A stretch of DNA of 64,000 bases from UBA1724 sp051884615 (GTDB taxonomy: Bacteria; Verrucomicrobiota; Lentisphaeria; Oligosphaerales; Oligosphaeraceae), in NCBI GenBank assembly GCA_051884615.1, contig JBJEVT010000018.1, forward strand, positions 110,863-174,862, given 5' to 3'. This document shows, piece after piece, positions 55,467 to 64,000 of the stretch. Position 1 is the stretch's first letter, and the number at the start of each line of letters is the position of its first letter. The position numbers and the translations under genes are program-made. The notes beneath the pieces were generated by a model. That model worked only from the letters and a program-made list of their open reading frames with translations, was not told where the DNA came from and did no database searches.

Positions 55467-55982
55467 ATGGATTTTCTTGCCCTGGCTCGTGAGCGTTTTT
55501 CCGTGAGAAACTATGCGGCGACCCCCGTGGAGGAGGAGAAGGTGAAGGCGATTCTGGAAGCCGCCTCCCTGGCTCCCACCGGCTGCAACCGGCAGCCCCA
55601 GCGTCTCCTTGTGGTGGACGACCCCGAGGTGCTTGCCGCCATCCGCCGCTGCACCCCCTGCCAGTTCCAGGCGCCCCTGACCATCGTGGTCTGCTACGAT
55701 CGCCATGGCTGCTGGGTGAATCCCGAGGGCGAGCCCATCGGGGAAACGGACGCCGCCATCGTGACCACCCACATGATGCTGGAGGCCGCCTCCCTGGGCC
55801 TGGGATGCTGCTGGGTCGCCTACTTCGACCGGCCGAAACTCCAGCAGGAGCTGAACATTCCCAAGGAACTGGTCCCCGTGGCGCTCCTGCCCCTGGGCTA
55901 CCCCGGCCCCCAGGCCAAACCCGCCGAGGGCCATTTCCAGCACCGCCCCGCCGCCGATTTCACCTGGCGCAATCATTTCTGA
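55467..55982 (+). CDS. Nitroreductase-family flavoprotein
   Basis: A 171-residue FMN-dependent protein: RFSVRNYAATPVEEEKVKAI (FMN phosphate contacts, residues 10-29), SLAPTGCNRQPQRLLVV, AAIVTTHMMLEAASLGLGCCWV, and LPLGYPGPQAKPA. Short for the family, like small NADPH-FMN nitroreductases. Substrate unknown. Confidence 0.92.
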   Translation: MDFLALARERFSVRNYAATPVEEEKVKAILEAASLAPTGCNRQPQRLLVVDDPEVLAAIRRCTPCQFQAPLTIVVCYDRHGCWVNPEGEPIGETDAAIVTTHMMLEAASLGLGCCWVAYFDRPKLQQELNIPKELVPVALLPLGYPGPQAKPAEGHFQHRPAADFTWRNHF

Positions 55983-56032
55983 AGGGGGAGGGTGCGTCGC
56001 CGCCGCGGAACCGCGGGGGGCGCAAGAAAACA

Positions 56033-56062
56033 GGGCGGGGCATGCCGAGGCATGCCCCGCCC
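56033..56062. other. Perfect palindrome between convergent genes
   Basis: GGGCGGGGCATGCC (56033-56046) and GGCATGCCCCGCCC (56049-56062), 14 bp with a 2-base centre, in the 147-base gap between the nitroreductase and PPIase-like genes, followed by two copies of CGCCGGGGGAGCG. No T tract on either side. Confidence 0.7.
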
Positions 56063-56129
56063 GTGTCGTTCGGGGGAATCCCCGCCGGGGGAGCGCCCCG
56101 CCGGGGGAGCGCCCTGGCGGGGGAAGGGG

Positions 56130-57272
56130 TTAGTCTCCGGCGGGGAGCCAGTCTTCCAGGATCAGGGGGAAGAGGGGGCAGTCGAAGGCATCGGAGCGGA
56201 GGATGGGGGCGATATGCTGCAGGGTCCACTTCTCCTGGAAGCTCTTTTGCATTTTCTTGACAAGCTCCTCCTCGGTGGGGATTCCCTCCGGTTCACGCTT
56301 GGCGAGAAGAATCTGCGCCACCTTCAGGGTTTCCTCGCCGCCCGCCTGCTGGGGAGGATATTCCTCCAGCACCCGGATGTAGCGGTAGGAGGTGGGGGTC
56401 TCGATGAGGCCGCTGCTCTGGCCCTTGACCAGAGTGAAGGGCTGCCCCCAGTTGCAGTCGGTGATTTCCTGGCGGGTCATGGGGGTGGAGAAGACGCCGC
56501 CCTGGACCGATTCCGCCCCCTCGGAGAAGTTCTTGGCCAGGAGGCAGAAGCCCTCGTCGGTCTGGAAACCGTCCATTTTCGCAATGGCCTTGAACTCTTC
56601 CAGTCTCTTCGCCATCTCCTGCTGAAAGAAGTTCCGGAGATCCTGAAGCCGCTTCTTGCCATCCTCCACCATTTCCGGGGGAACCTGGACATCCGCCAGA
56701 TGGCTGTCCAGATATTTCAGGAGAAGCAGGGCGTCGGTGCGGGAGATCTGGAGGGAGCTGACGGGGCTCTCGGAGAAGCGCGCCAGATAGTCGTCCAGGG
56801 TCTTGCCGGGGTTGGTCTCCGTCCAGCGCAGGGAGAGGCGGTGGCGATCCGCTTCGGTGGGGGGCTCGCACTTCTCCCTGGCTTCCTGCAGAAGCACCTT
56901 TTGCTGGATGATGCCCCGGAGGAGCTGAAGACACTGCTTCTGCTGCCGGGTGTTCTCCTCAAAGGGGAGGTCGCCCTGGCTGGAGCGGTTCTTGTTCCGG
57001 ACGGCGGCGTTCTGCAGACGCTGGAAATAGTCCAGAATCTCGCTGTAGGTGTATTCCTGGTCGAAGAGGCGCAAGGCCACATCCCGGCCGGACAGAATGG
57101 CCATGCCCGTCGCCGTGAGGGACGAGTCCTCCTGAATCTCGGCCTCCGGCTCGCCGGCGTCCTGGAGGGAGACAGACGCCTCCTCCTCCCCCGGGACGGG
57201 GGACGGGGAGCATCCGGGAACGAAGGCCAGCAGGAGCAGGAGGGCGCCGAAGAAGGGGAGGAGGGATTTCAT
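56130..57272 (-). CDS. Peptidyl-prolyl isomerase-like (SurA/PpiC-type) lipoprotein
   Basis: A 380-residue lipoprotein (lipobox FVPGC, Cys at about 21). Residues 60-250 are helical and fit the SurA-N-like chaperone domain (FDQEYTYSEILDYFQRLQNA; QLLRGIIQQKVLLQEAREKC). A parvulin-like domain may lie at about 255-330 (NFSEGAESVQGGVFSTPMTR; IETPTSYRYIRVLEEYPPQQ), but the typical catalytic residues cannot be confirmed. Probably exported and acting on envelope proteins. Cotranscribed with the HEAT-like gene upstream; ATG 57272 chosen for the lipobox. Confidence 0.65.
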   Translation of the reverse strand: MKSLLPFFGALLLLLAFVPGCSPSPVPGEEEASVSLQDAGEPEAEIQEDSSLTATGMAILSGRDVALRLFDQEYTYSEILDYFQRLQNAAVRNKNRSSQGDLPFEENTRQQKQCLQLLRGIIQQKVLLQEAREKCEPPTEADRHRLSLRWTETNPGKTLDDYLARFSESPVSSLQISRTDALLLLKYLDSHLADVQVPPEMVEDGKKRLQDLRNFFQQEMAKRLEEFKAIAKMDGFQTDEGFCLLAKNFSEGAESVQGGVFSTPMTRQEITDCNWGQPFTLVKGQSSGLIETPTSYRYIRVLEEYPPQQAGGEETLKVAQILLAKREPEGIPTEEELVKKMQKSFQEKWTLQHIAPILRSDAFDCPLFPLILEDWLPAGD

Positions 57273-57333
57273 GGGGGAGATGTATATGGTGTAAGAAAGG
57301 GTAGGAATGGGGGATGGAGGGAGGATGAATAGA

Positions 57334-58149
57334 TCAGGGATCCACCCGTTGTTCCCCATTGGCGTTCTTTAGCCAAAGGTAGGCCTCTTCCCGGTTGGTG
57401 ACGCCGTCGCCATGGGTCACATTGTCCATGAATTCCAGGGCGGTCTCCTGCTGCCAGTCCTGGCCTTGCTCCAGGATTTCCAGGAAAATGGGGAGAGACA
57501 GGGACACGTCCATGGTGGAGACCTTGAACATCAGGACATCCAGGGAATCCTGGTCGGTGCAGGCCAGCATGGCTTCCGTGGCGGATTCGTAGAACTCGTC
57601 CAGCTCCAGATCCTCCGTCACCTCCAGATCTCCCTCGTCCGAGGTGTTGATTTCCGTGGCGATGGTGTCCAGGATTCCCCCGATGGCGGAGAGGGCCTCC
57701 AGGGCGATCTCCGGCTCCGGATCCCCCACCAGCTTCGCCAGAAGGTGAATGGCCGCGGGGTTGCTGACCCACCGCAACGGGGCGATGGCGGCGTAGCGAC
57801 GCACCTCCGAGGCGGACTCCACCAGGAATTCCGCCTGGGCGAGAATTTCGTCGTTCTGGTTGGTGTCCAGAATCTCCTGCATGCGCTGCACCTCGCCGTC
57901 CCGGGCGCCCTCCTCCTCCCAGTCTCTCAGGGACGGAAGGAGAACCACCTCCTCCTCCCCGAAGAGGATTTCCCCCCGGGGGGCGGTCGCGCTGTCCATG
58001 GCGGTGGAGGGAGCCTCCCCCTGCCGGGGCGAGGACTCTGCCGGCGTTTCCTTCTCCGGCGGCGACATGGCGGAATGTCGCAGCCCGAAGGCGATGGCCC
58101 CCGCCAGGAGAAGCAGGGCAAAAAGAGGGAGAAGCAGGTTCTTTCGCAT
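57334..58149 (-). CDS. HEAT-repeat-like exported protein
   Basis: A 271-residue protein with a signal anchor (1-25). Residues 90-230 contain helical repeat pairs (AAIAPLRWVSNPAAIHLLAKLVGDPEPEIALEALSAIGGI; TEAMLACTDQDSLDVLMFKV) resembling HEAT/PBS repeats. No active-site pattern. Sits 61 bases ahead of the PPIase-like gene on the same strand. Confidence 0.7.
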   Translation of the reverse strand: MRKNLLLPLFALLLLAGAIAFGLRHSAMSPPEKETPAESSPRQGEAPSTAMDSATAPRGEILFGEEEVVLLPSLRDWEEEGARDGEVQRMQEILDTNQNDEILAQAEFLVESASEVRRYAAIAPLRWVSNPAAIHLLAKLVGDPEPEIALEALSAIGGILDTIATEINTSDEGDLEVTEDLELDEFYESATEAMLACTDQDSLDVLMFKVSTMDVSLSLPIFLEILEQGQDWQQETALEFMDNVTHGDGVTNREEAYLWLKNANGEQRVDP

Positions 58150-58310
58150 GGGAAAAGGTAGGGAAAGGAAAGGACCCCGGGACCTATGCGCCCGGGGAAA
58201 AGCGAGCCGCCTTTTGACTCTCCCGGGGGAGAGAGGTTCCCGGCAGAAGGGAAGGAGGCACGGGAACGCCGCATGGACACGGCCCACGCCCGGCATCTCC
58301 CCCCGGGAAC

Positions 58311-58344
58311 AAAAAAGGAAGGAATAGCGAACTATTCCTTCCTT
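58311..58344 (-). terminator. Rho-independent terminator of the secreted-protein gene
   Basis: Minus-strand stem AAGGAAGGAATAG/CTATTCCTTCCTT (13 bp) with a TTCG loop, then TTTT. A second hairpin just before it, ATAGGCCTG (58354-58362) with CAGGCCTAT (58378-58386), 9 bp, lies between the gene's stop and the terminator. Confidence 0.92.
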
Positions 58345-58402
58345 TTCGGAGAGATAGGCCTGTCTTCACAGGGAGGGCAGGCCTATGGTTGAGGCACTAG
58401 GA

Positions 58403-59338
58403 TTACTCCTCGCCCCAGATCACGCTGTCTTCCAGACCCAGGTCGTTTTCGCCGTCGCCGTAGAGCTTCTTGTCGCCGAGGCGGAGCTTCTTGAGGATCT
58501 CTTCCTCAGCATCCGCGAAGTCCTCGAAGCGGAAGGCCTTCTTCTCGAAGGTCAGGCTGTTGTTCAGCTTCAGGGTGAAGGTGCCGGGGAGGGGAGCCCA
58601 GTGATCCATGGTGGGGGTCTCCAGGTCGCAGACGTCGAAGAGGAAGTCGTTGCAGACGCCAGTGTAGCCGGTGTCGCCGACAACAGAGCCGGAGAGGGAC
58701 TTGACCATCCAGCAGGTGGTGACGATGTCTTCCTGGGGGATGGTGATGGTGCCGTCGCAGTCGCCACCCTCGATGATGGGATCCTGCTTCTCAACGGTGG
58801 TCAGCTTGGTGACCTTGCCATAGCCCTGGCCGTAGAGCTCGGCCTCGCCGCTGATGTTGTCGAAGCCCAGGAAGCCCACGTTGGTCTCTTCGATGGACTG
58901 CCACACGAGGGGCAGAGCGAAGTCAGCGGAGGTGTCGGTGAACTTGTCGCCGTTGACGACCACGCCATCGCGCAGCATGGGCTTGGCGCCGAACATGTTG
59001 GCATAGAACCAGCCGATGCCGCGGTAGACGTTCTTGGCCTTGTCGCCGCTGCGGGTGATGTAGAACACGGCGTCGTTGTCACCGGTGCTCTCCACCATGT
59101 CGCCTTCGCACTTCTGGCAGGCTTCCACGACCATGTAGCCAGAGAACTTGTCGCTGACGACCTTGGCGGAATCCATCTTGGCGTTCTTCACAGTGGCGCC
59201 CTGGGCGTTCTTGTAGGAGTAGGTCACCTGCTTGACATCCAGGCGCTTGAAGGAAGCGGAGAAGTCATAGACCAGGACCTGAGCCATGCTGCTGAAGCAG
59301 AAAGCCGCAACAAACAAAGCGATGAGAGATTTCTTCAT
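58403..59338 (-). CDS. Exported protein of unknown function, probably abundant
   Basis: A 311-residue protein with signal peptide MKKSLIALFVAAFCFSSMAQ, followed by beta-rich, Cys-poor sequence (VLVYDFSASFKRLDVKQVTY; GRIGWFYANMFGAKPML; TIPQEDIVTTCWMVKSLSGS; EACQKC). Codon use is strongly C-ending as in tuf, suggesting high expression. No family recognised. ATG 59338 chosen for the signal peptide. It has a long untranslated leader (about 160 bases) from the candidate promoter at 59506-59534. Confidence 0.85.
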   Translation of the reverse strand: MKKSLIALFVAAFCFSSMAQVLVYDFSASFKRLDVKQVTYSYKNAQGATVKNAKMDSAKVVSDKFSGYMVVEACQKCEGDMVESTGDNDAVFYITRSGDKAKNVYRGIGWFYANMFGAKPMLRDGVVVNGDKFTDTSADFALPLVWQSIEETNVGFLGFDNISGEAELYGQGYGKVTKLTTVEKQDPIIEGGDCDGTITIPQEDIVTTCWMVKSLSGSVVGDTGYTGVCNDFLFDVCDLETPTMDHWAPLPGTFTLKLNNSLTFEKKAFRFEDFADAEEEILKKLRLGDKKLYGDGENDLGLEDSVIWGEE

Positions 59339-59759
59339 TGTCTTGTCCTTGTATTGGGGTTGAGGGGGAACGATTGGGGAAACAAACCTAAAAAACGAAA
59401 GTGTCCGGTCGGCTCCCGGGGGGGAGAGGAGGAGGTCTCCGCCGTCGGGAGCGCCCCCTCGAAAAAATCCCTGCCTGGGCTTCATGTCTGCATGTACGAA
59501 AACGTACTCTAGCGCACGGGGCAGGGGGTTGCAAGTGGAAAAATTCAGATTTTCCCGGAAAATTCCCCCGGATTTAACGATTTTTGCATAAGATAACTTT
59601 TTTTCTGGCTATTGCAAGCGTACGCCAGGGAAAATATTTTCTTCCGGGGAGGAGGGTGTCGGCCTCCCGGTTTCCCAGGCGGCGGGGGTGCCCGGGGCCT
59701 CCTCTTCCCCCCGTTCGCTTGCTACAGGAAGGGGAGTGCCCCGGGGGGGGATGGAATGG
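59339..59759. other. Leader and intergenic region upstream of the secreted-protein gene
   Basis: 421 bases without a gene. From 59338 outward: about 150 bases of leader, a short inverted repeat GTACG-AAAA-CGTAC (59494-59507), a candidate promoter (59506-59534) and an AT-rich block (59535-59640). The rest is GC-rich, with no pattern seen up to the coiled-coil ORF. Confidence 0.5.
59506..59534 (-). promoter_or_regulatory. Candidate promoter of the secreted-protein gene
   Basis: TTGCAA (59534-59529) and TAGAGT (59511-59506) with 17 bases between. The inverted repeat GTACGAAAACGTAC overlaps its -10 and start region, as an operator would. Confidence 0.45.
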
Positions 59760-60113
59760 CTATTTCTTGGGGGTTGCCTCCTGGATTTGGGTGAGCAGAG
59801 TCTTCTCCTCCTGGTAGAGGGCCTGGAGCCTGGGCTCCGCCGCCAGGTAGAGGGCCTGGAGCTGGCTCTCCAGCTCCGTCACCTTCCCCTGGAGGGCGGC
59901 GTCCGCTTCGCAGGCGGCCTTCTCCAGCTTGCGGATCTGGTTCCGCTTATACAGAAGCTTCCCCCGGAGCTGCTTCACCGTGGGCGCCTCCTGGACCGCC
60001 TCCGTCTTCGGGGACTCCGCCTCCTGGGGGGTGGCGGCGGGGAGCAGGAGGCACCGGGCGTGTCTTCGCAGGTGGGTTGCGGGCGGGGAGAGGGGGGGCC
60101 TCGGGATTACCAT
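59760..60113 (-). CDS. Short coiled-coil hypothetical protein
   Basis: About 117 residues from ATG 60113 (a TTG at 60161 would give 133). Residues about 45-115 form a heptad-like coiled coil (VKQLRGKLLYKRNQIRKLEK, GKVTELESQLQALYLAAEPR). No signal peptide is clear and no ribosome site is seen. Coding seems likely from the heptads, but the start is uncertain. Confidence 0.45.
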   Translation of the reverse strand: MVIPRPPLSPPATHLRRHARCLLLPAATPQEAESPKTEAVQEAPTVKQLRGKLLYKRNQIRKLEKAACEADAALQGKVTELESQLQALYLAAEPRLQALYQEEKTLLTQIQEATPKK

Positions 60114-60321
60114 AAGGGGGATTTTCAGAAATGCAAGTCGACTTTCATAAAAATCTTGCAATATTTCATTTTCTGCTTATCTTAAGTTTCATTTACGAGC
60201 CATCCCTGGTGTTGTCTGGTGCAGGAGGAGGGCGGATGTCCTCGGGGGGTGGCCGGTTCCCGTGCGGGGAAGGAGTCCGTCGTCGCATGGGGAAGAGGAA
60301 AAGCCGGACTATCTTACGAGC

Positions 60322-60849
60322 ATGCCCAACTTGAATCGTGTTTTTCTCATGGGTCGCCTTACCCGGGACCCCTCGTTGAACAGCAGCAAGACGGGGACGG
60401 TCTTTTGCCGTTTCAGCCTGGCGGTCAACCGTCGTGTCCACTCCATGGACGGTTCCCAGCGGGAGGAGGTGGAGTACATAGACGTCATGTTCACAGGGCG
60501 TCTTGCGGATTTCTGCCAGCACTCCCTGCGGAAAGGGAGCAGTGTTTTTGTGGAAGGGCGTCTGCATATCGAGAGCTGGGTGGACGCCAAGACCAAGATC
60601 CCCCGGAAGAATCCGGTTGTCTACGGGGAATCCCTGCAGCTGTTGGAGAGTCATCGTGGCGGCGGGGTTGCCGTGGCGCCGGGGGAGGTGGCTCCCCAGG
60701 TGGAGGAGGCCTTCGGGGCCGTGTCGCCCCGTCCGTCGTCCCCCGCCCCCGCCCCGGGGGACGCGCGTCCCCCGTCGTCCCGTCGTCCCCTGCCTCCCGT
60801 TCCCCCGGGGCAGGAGCCCCTTCCTCCCCGGGAGGAGGGGATTTTCTAG
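60322..60849 (+). CDS. ssb: Single-stranded DNA-binding protein
   Basis: SSB, 175 residues. OB fold at 1-110: MPNLNRVFLMGRLTRDPSL, FSLAVNRRVHS, VEYIDVMFTGRLADFCQHSL, SSVFVEGRLHIESWVDAKTK. The tail (about 120-175) is Pro-rich and ends REEGIF rather than the usual acidic DDDIPF tip. The ATG at 60322 gives a normal SSB start. Confidence 0.9.
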   Translation: MPNLNRVFLMGRLTRDPSLNSSKTGTVFCRFSLAVNRRVHSMDGSQREEVEYIDVMFTGRLADFCQHSLRKGSSVFVEGRLHIESWVDAKTKIPRKNPVVYGESLQLLESHRGGGVAVAPGEVAPQVEEAFGAVSPRPSSPAPAPGDARPPSSRRPLPPVPPGQEPLPPREEGIF

Positions 60850-60924
60850 GGATTCCCTATTCGCCCGCGTCCCCCTCTTCTCCTTCATTTTTTTGGGGGG
60901 AGGGGGCTTTTCCTCCTGTTCGCC

Positions 60925-61680
60925 ATGCAGATTCGTCGTTTCTTCCTTCCCCAGTCCCTGAATCAGCCCGGGGCGACGGTGTCCCTTCCCCCTGCGGAAT
61001 CCCAGCATGCCCTGCGGGTGTTGCGTCTGGAGGCGGGGGATCGTCTGCAGCTGTTGAACGGGGAGGGGGAGAAGGCGGAGTGCGTGCTGGTGTCCCGCGG
61101 GGAGGGGCGTTCCTGCCGGGAGGCCGTGTGCCGGATTCTTTCCTGCCGCCGTTTTTCCCGTCCCGTCCTTTCCCCGGTCCTTCTGGTGGCGCCGCCCAGG
61201 GGGAAGGCCTTCGACCTGGTGTTGAAGGCCTCGGTGGAGCTGGGGATCCGGGGGATACAGCCCATCCTATGTACATACGGGGTTTCCCGGCCGGAGGAGG
61301 TGTCGGAGGGCTGGAGGGAGACCCTGACGGGGGCTTTGAAGCAATCCGGCAATCCCTTCCTTCCCGCCCTGCTGCCGCCTTTGGAGTTTCCCCAGGCCCT
61401 GCTTCAATATCCCCCCGCGGAGACCGGGGTCTTTGGCGCCTCGCCGGCGGCGGAGGCCACGGAGCGGCGGCGACTGAGCCCGGCCGCGGCCCGGGGGTGC
61501 CGGGCGTTGTGGGTGGGGCCGGAGGGGGGATTCTCCCCGGAGGAGGAGGCCGCCCTGCTGCAGGCCGGCGCTCTGCCGATCACCCTGGGGGAGTCCGTCC
61601 TGCGGGTGGAGACGGCCGTGCCCGCCCTCATGGGATGCCTCCAGGGCATCGCCTCGCTGGAGGAGCCCGCCAAGATATGA
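60925..61680 (+). CDS. rsmE: 16S rRNA (uracil-1498-N3)-methyltransferase
   Basis: RsmE (251 residues) of the SPOUT family. N-terminal PUA-like part with HALRVLRLEAGDRLQLLNGEG, then KAFDLVLKASVELGIRGIQPI, LKQSGNPFLP, WVGPEGGFSPEEEAAL and LGESVLRVETAVPALM for AdoMet. Standard length. Its stop overlaps the next gene's ATG (ATGA). Confidence 0.95.
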   Translation: MQIRRFFLPQSLNQPGATVSLPPAESQHALRVLRLEAGDRLQLLNGEGEKAECVLVSRGEGRSCREAVCRILSCRRFSRPVLSPVLLVAPPRGKAFDLVLKASVELGIRGIQPILCTYGVSRPEEVSEGWRETLTGALKQSGNPFLPALLPPLEFPQALLQYPPAETGVFGASPAAEATERRRLSPAAARGCRALWVGPEGGFSPEEEAALLQAGALPITLGESVLRVETAVPALMGCLQGIASLEEPAKI

Positions 61681-62786
61681 ACACCCCCTCACCCCTCGCC
61701 TCCTCTTCCGGCGCCGCCTCCCGGCGCGTGGGAATCCTCACCTTCCACCGGACCCACAATTTCGGGGCGGTGCTCCAGGCCTACGCCCTCCAGCATCTCC
61801 TGACGCAGGAGAATCCCGGGGCGGAGGTCACCCTCCTGGATGTGGTGCCCCCCTTCATGGACATCCCCGCCGCCCCCTGGTACAAGTTCCGGAAGCGGGC
61901 GCAGCAGGAGGCTTTCCGGACGTTCCGGGAGGGCCGCCTCCGAATCTCCGGCCCGCGGGACGCCTCCCCGGCGAAATTGTGCCGGGAACTGGGGCTGGAC
62001 ACCGTGGTGGTGGGAAGCGACCAGGTGTGGAACCCGGATCTGACCCGGGACGCCTGGAAGAGCTATTTCCTGGAGGGGGTGCCGGAAACCGTGCGGGCGT
62101 GCTCCTATGCCGCCAGCTTCGGCGAGGGAAGCGACCGGCATTTCGCCCCGGAAATCCAGGAGGCCATGGGCGCACTCCTCCGACGCTTCCACCGCATCAG
62201 CGTCCGGGAGGAGAGCGGACGGGAAATCTGCCGGAGACTGGGACGGGACGACGCCGTCCGGGTCCTGGACCCGGTGCTGGCCGCCCCTCCCGCTCTCTTC
62301 CAGCCCCTGCTGGAGGAGGCATGCCCCGTGAAGCCCGCCATCACCGCCGTCCTGCTGGACGAGACCCCGGCCCATCGAAAGCTGCTGCGGCACCTGGGGA
62401 AGGCGACGGGAGAGCCGGCGCGGATCATCGCCGTCCGGCAACGCCGCCTGCCCACCCCGGGCGTCCGGCGCCCCTTCGCCACCACCATCCCTGACTACCT
62501 GGCTTCCCTCCAAAACGCCCCGCTGGTGGTGACGGACAGCTTCCACGCCGTCATGTTCTCCCTGGTCTTCCAGCGCCCGTTCCTGGTCACGCCCTCCACG
62601 CGGAACCACCGCTTCGACCGGATTGCCGATGTCCTTTCCCTCCTGGGGTTGCAGGAGCGCATCGTGAAGCCGGAGGAGGTGGAAACGGCCGCCCGGCGTC
62701 TGGATTCTCCCATGGATTACCGGGACGTCCAGGAACGGCTGGAGCCCTTGCGCCGCCAGTCCCTGGCGTTCCTGGCATCCCTGTGA
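61677..62786 (+). CDS. Polysaccharide pyruvyl transferase family protein
   Basis: A 369-residue protein of the PS_pyruv_trans family: VGILTFHRTHNFGAVLQAYALQHL (18-41), VVVGSDQVWNPDLT, YAASFGEG, ISVREESGREICRRLG, and LVVTDSFHAVMFSLVFQRPF. Such enzymes add pyruvate ketals to exopolysaccharides or secondary cell-wall glycans; the acceptor is unknown. Starts in the rsmE stop codon region by ATGA overlap. Confidence 0.9.
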   Translation: MNTPSPLASSSGAASRRVGILTFHRTHNFGAVLQAYALQHLLTQENPGAEVTLLDVVPPFMDIPAAPWYKFRKRAQQEAFRTFREGRLRISGPRDASPAKLCRELGLDTVVVGSDQVWNPDLTRDAWKSYFLEGVPETVRACSYAASFGEGSDRHFAPEIQEAMGALLRRFHRISVREESGREICRRLGRDDAVRVLDPVLAAPPALFQPLLEEACPVKPAITAVLLDETPAHRKLLRHLGKATGEPARIIAVRQRRLPTPGVRRPFATTIPDYLASLQNAPLVVTDSFHAVMFSLVFQRPFLVTPSTRNHRFDRIADVLSLLGLQERIVKPEEVETAARRLDSPMDYRDVQERLEPLRRQSLAFLASL

Positions 62787-62928
62787 GAATCCCGCGGGGG
62801 GGTAGGGGATATTCTTAATATCATGCGGGGGCGGCCCCGGCCATTGTTCCGGCATCCCCGGGGGCGCCGGAGGAATTTCCGTCCCGGGGGATCGCTCTGG
62901 TTCCGGAGCGGGGCGGCGTCATTTCCGC

Positions 62929-63828
62929 TCAGCTTCCCGTGTCCAGGCGTTGGAGGCATTGCGCCAGGGCGGCGCGTCGCCGGGCGCAGAGCCGGAGGGG
63001 TTCCAGATAGCGGTCGGGCACCTGGAGATTTCCCGTGCCCGTGCCCAGATGCACATTCCGGAACGCCTCGCCGTGGAAGTCGGAGCCGCCGGAGGGGAAG
63101 AGTCCCACTTCCCGGGTGATTTCCAGGACATTCTCCACCTGTTTGGGCGTGTGCATGGCGTAGTGCGCCTCCATGCCGTCCATGCCCATGGCTTTCAGAT
63201 TCACGGCCATCTGGTGGATTTGGCGCACGGTGTGGTTGCCCTTGGTGAAGGGATGGGCCCACACGGCCACCCCTCCCATGGAGTGGATGGCGGAGATGGC
63301 CTCCTCCGGCGTGGGGAGTTTCCGGCTGGCGTAGGCGGGTTTCCCCGTCGCCAGGAAGCGCTCGAAGGCGGCCTGCACCGAGGGAACCACGCCCCGGCGC
63401 TGAAGAGCCAGGGCGAAATGGGGACGCCCCACCACTTCGCCGCCCGCTGCATCCTCCACTTCCTCCATGGTCAGGGGAATTTCCAGGGCATGGAGGCGTT
63501 CCAGGATGGTCGCGTTGCGCACCGCCCGGGCCTGGAGGCATCCCTGGAGCAGGGTCGCCATCTCCCGGGAGGGAGTCTCCTGGAGAAAGAGCCCCACGAT
63601 GTGGAAGCCCCAATGGGCCTGGGTGGCGCTTTGCGCCGCCAGCTCCACCCCCGGCACGCAGCAGAGCCCGCTCTCCTTTCCCGCCCGCCGAAATTCCTCC
63701 AGCCCGTCCAGGGTGTCGTGGTCCGTCAGCGCCAGGGCGTTCAGCCCGATTTTTCGGGCGAGGGCCACCAGCTGGGTGGGGGTGAGGGTGCCGTCGGAGG
63801 CGGTGCTATGGCAATGCAAATCAATCAT
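62929..63828 (-). CDS. PHP-domain phosphoesterase (RNase AM/nucleoside-3',5'-bisphosphate phosphatase-like)
   Basis: A 299-residue PHP protein. Metal ligands begin with MIDLHCHSTASDGTLTP, then LALTDHDTLDGLEEF, VPGVELAAQSATQAHWGFHIVG, VVGRPHFALAL, VAVWAHPFT and GSDFHGE. This matches YciV/RNase AM (trpH) proteins that act on 3',5'-nucleoside bisphosphates or RNA 5' ends. ATG 63828 chosen since the PHP domain begins there; an ATG 42 bases upstream is possible. Confidence 0.9.
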   Translation of the reverse strand: MIDLHCHSTASDGTLTPTQLVALARKIGLNALALTDHDTLDGLEEFRRAGKESGLCCVPGVELAAQSATQAHWGFHIVGLFLQETPSREMATLLQGCLQARAVRNATILERLHALEIPLTMEEVEDAAGGEVVGRPHFALALQRRGVVPSVQAAFERFLATGKPAYASRKLPTPEEAISAIHSMGGVAVWAHPFTKGNHTVRQIHQMAVNLKAMGMDGMEAHYAMHTPKQVENVLEITREVGLFPSGGSDFHGEAFRNVHLGTGTGNLQVPDRYLEPLRLCARRRAALAQCLQRLDTGS

Positions 63829-64000
63829 GGGGCGTAATTTAATGCCGTCCCAGGGGACGTCTCCCTCCATGACGCGGGAGAAAACCAGGGGAGGGCGTCT
63901 CCGGAACCGGGAAACCCGCGGGCGCCAAGGGGAGCGGGGAAGGGGTGCCCGGGCATATATTATCCCATTCCCCTCCCTTCCCGCCCATGGCCGGCGGCTC

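Noticed and set aside
60219..62786. An 855-residue open frame extending far upstream of the pyruvyl-transferase gene through ssb and rsmE.
   Set aside because: Only the part from ATG 61677 matches a family. The upstream part lies in a wrong frame of ssb and rsmE.

Overview
The window is about two-thirds GC with long, mostly tightly packed genes and looks like the chromosome of a Gram-negative-type bacterium of the PVC superphylum, most probably Lentisphaerota (Victivallales/Oligosphaerales-like). The pointers are a type II prepilin-like protein of the [20 protein letters not shown] class divergent from an AraC regulator, a DUF4838 protein and a GHL6-like glycosidase, many lipobox or signal-peptide proteins of unknown function, and outer-membrane efflux genes. 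The taxonomic call is an inference from family content; there is no rRNA in the window.

Layout. 1-5434: the 3' end of recA, murF, then an overlapping set (acyl-ACP thioesterase, rdgC-like, acpS, pncC). 5606-8615: a translation/transcription block tRNA-Thr(GGT)-tuf-rpmG-tRNA-Trp-secE-nusG that ends at a strong terminator instead of running into rplK. 9134-15059: a glycosidase and a potABC transporter without potD. 15130-19565: a fused double hotdog dehydratase-like protein, a small-multidrug-export-like membrane protein and two secreted proteins. 20155-26294: tRNA-Thr(TGT), a DUF4838 protein, a PAP2 phosphatase/LTA-synthase-like pair, and a clear thiaminase I homologue. 27041-31780: a four-gene tripartite efflux operon. 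31977-35277: prepilin/AraC pair, an AT-rich chimeric ORF and a 25-residue tandem-repeat secreted protein. 35679-40593: the leuACDB operon behind what looks like a leucine leader-peptide attenuator. 40674-50505: four reverse-strand genes for exported redox and structural proteins (CcdA-thioredoxin fusion, DUF1573 lipoprotein, a 1,699-residue protein with three CxxC thioredoxin-like segments, a chitobiase-C-domain protein). 50719-63828: tRNA-Thr(CGT), a sodium:solute symporter with an overlapping GNAT gene, nitroreductase, PPIase-like lipoprotein, HEAT-like protein, a secreted abundant-type protein, ssb, rsmE, a pyruvyl-transferase-family gene and a PHP phosphoesterase.

The gaps between genes carry a family of composite oriented repeats: CACAGAG/CACGGAG tandem units, then two hairpins, then arrays of short CTAG-containing units. 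The two hairpins recur at four loci with arms that change in compensating ways, which suggests a structured element. This, the leucine attenuator, the split-active-site hotdog fusion, the thiaminase and the exported redox cluster are the items most worth follow-up.
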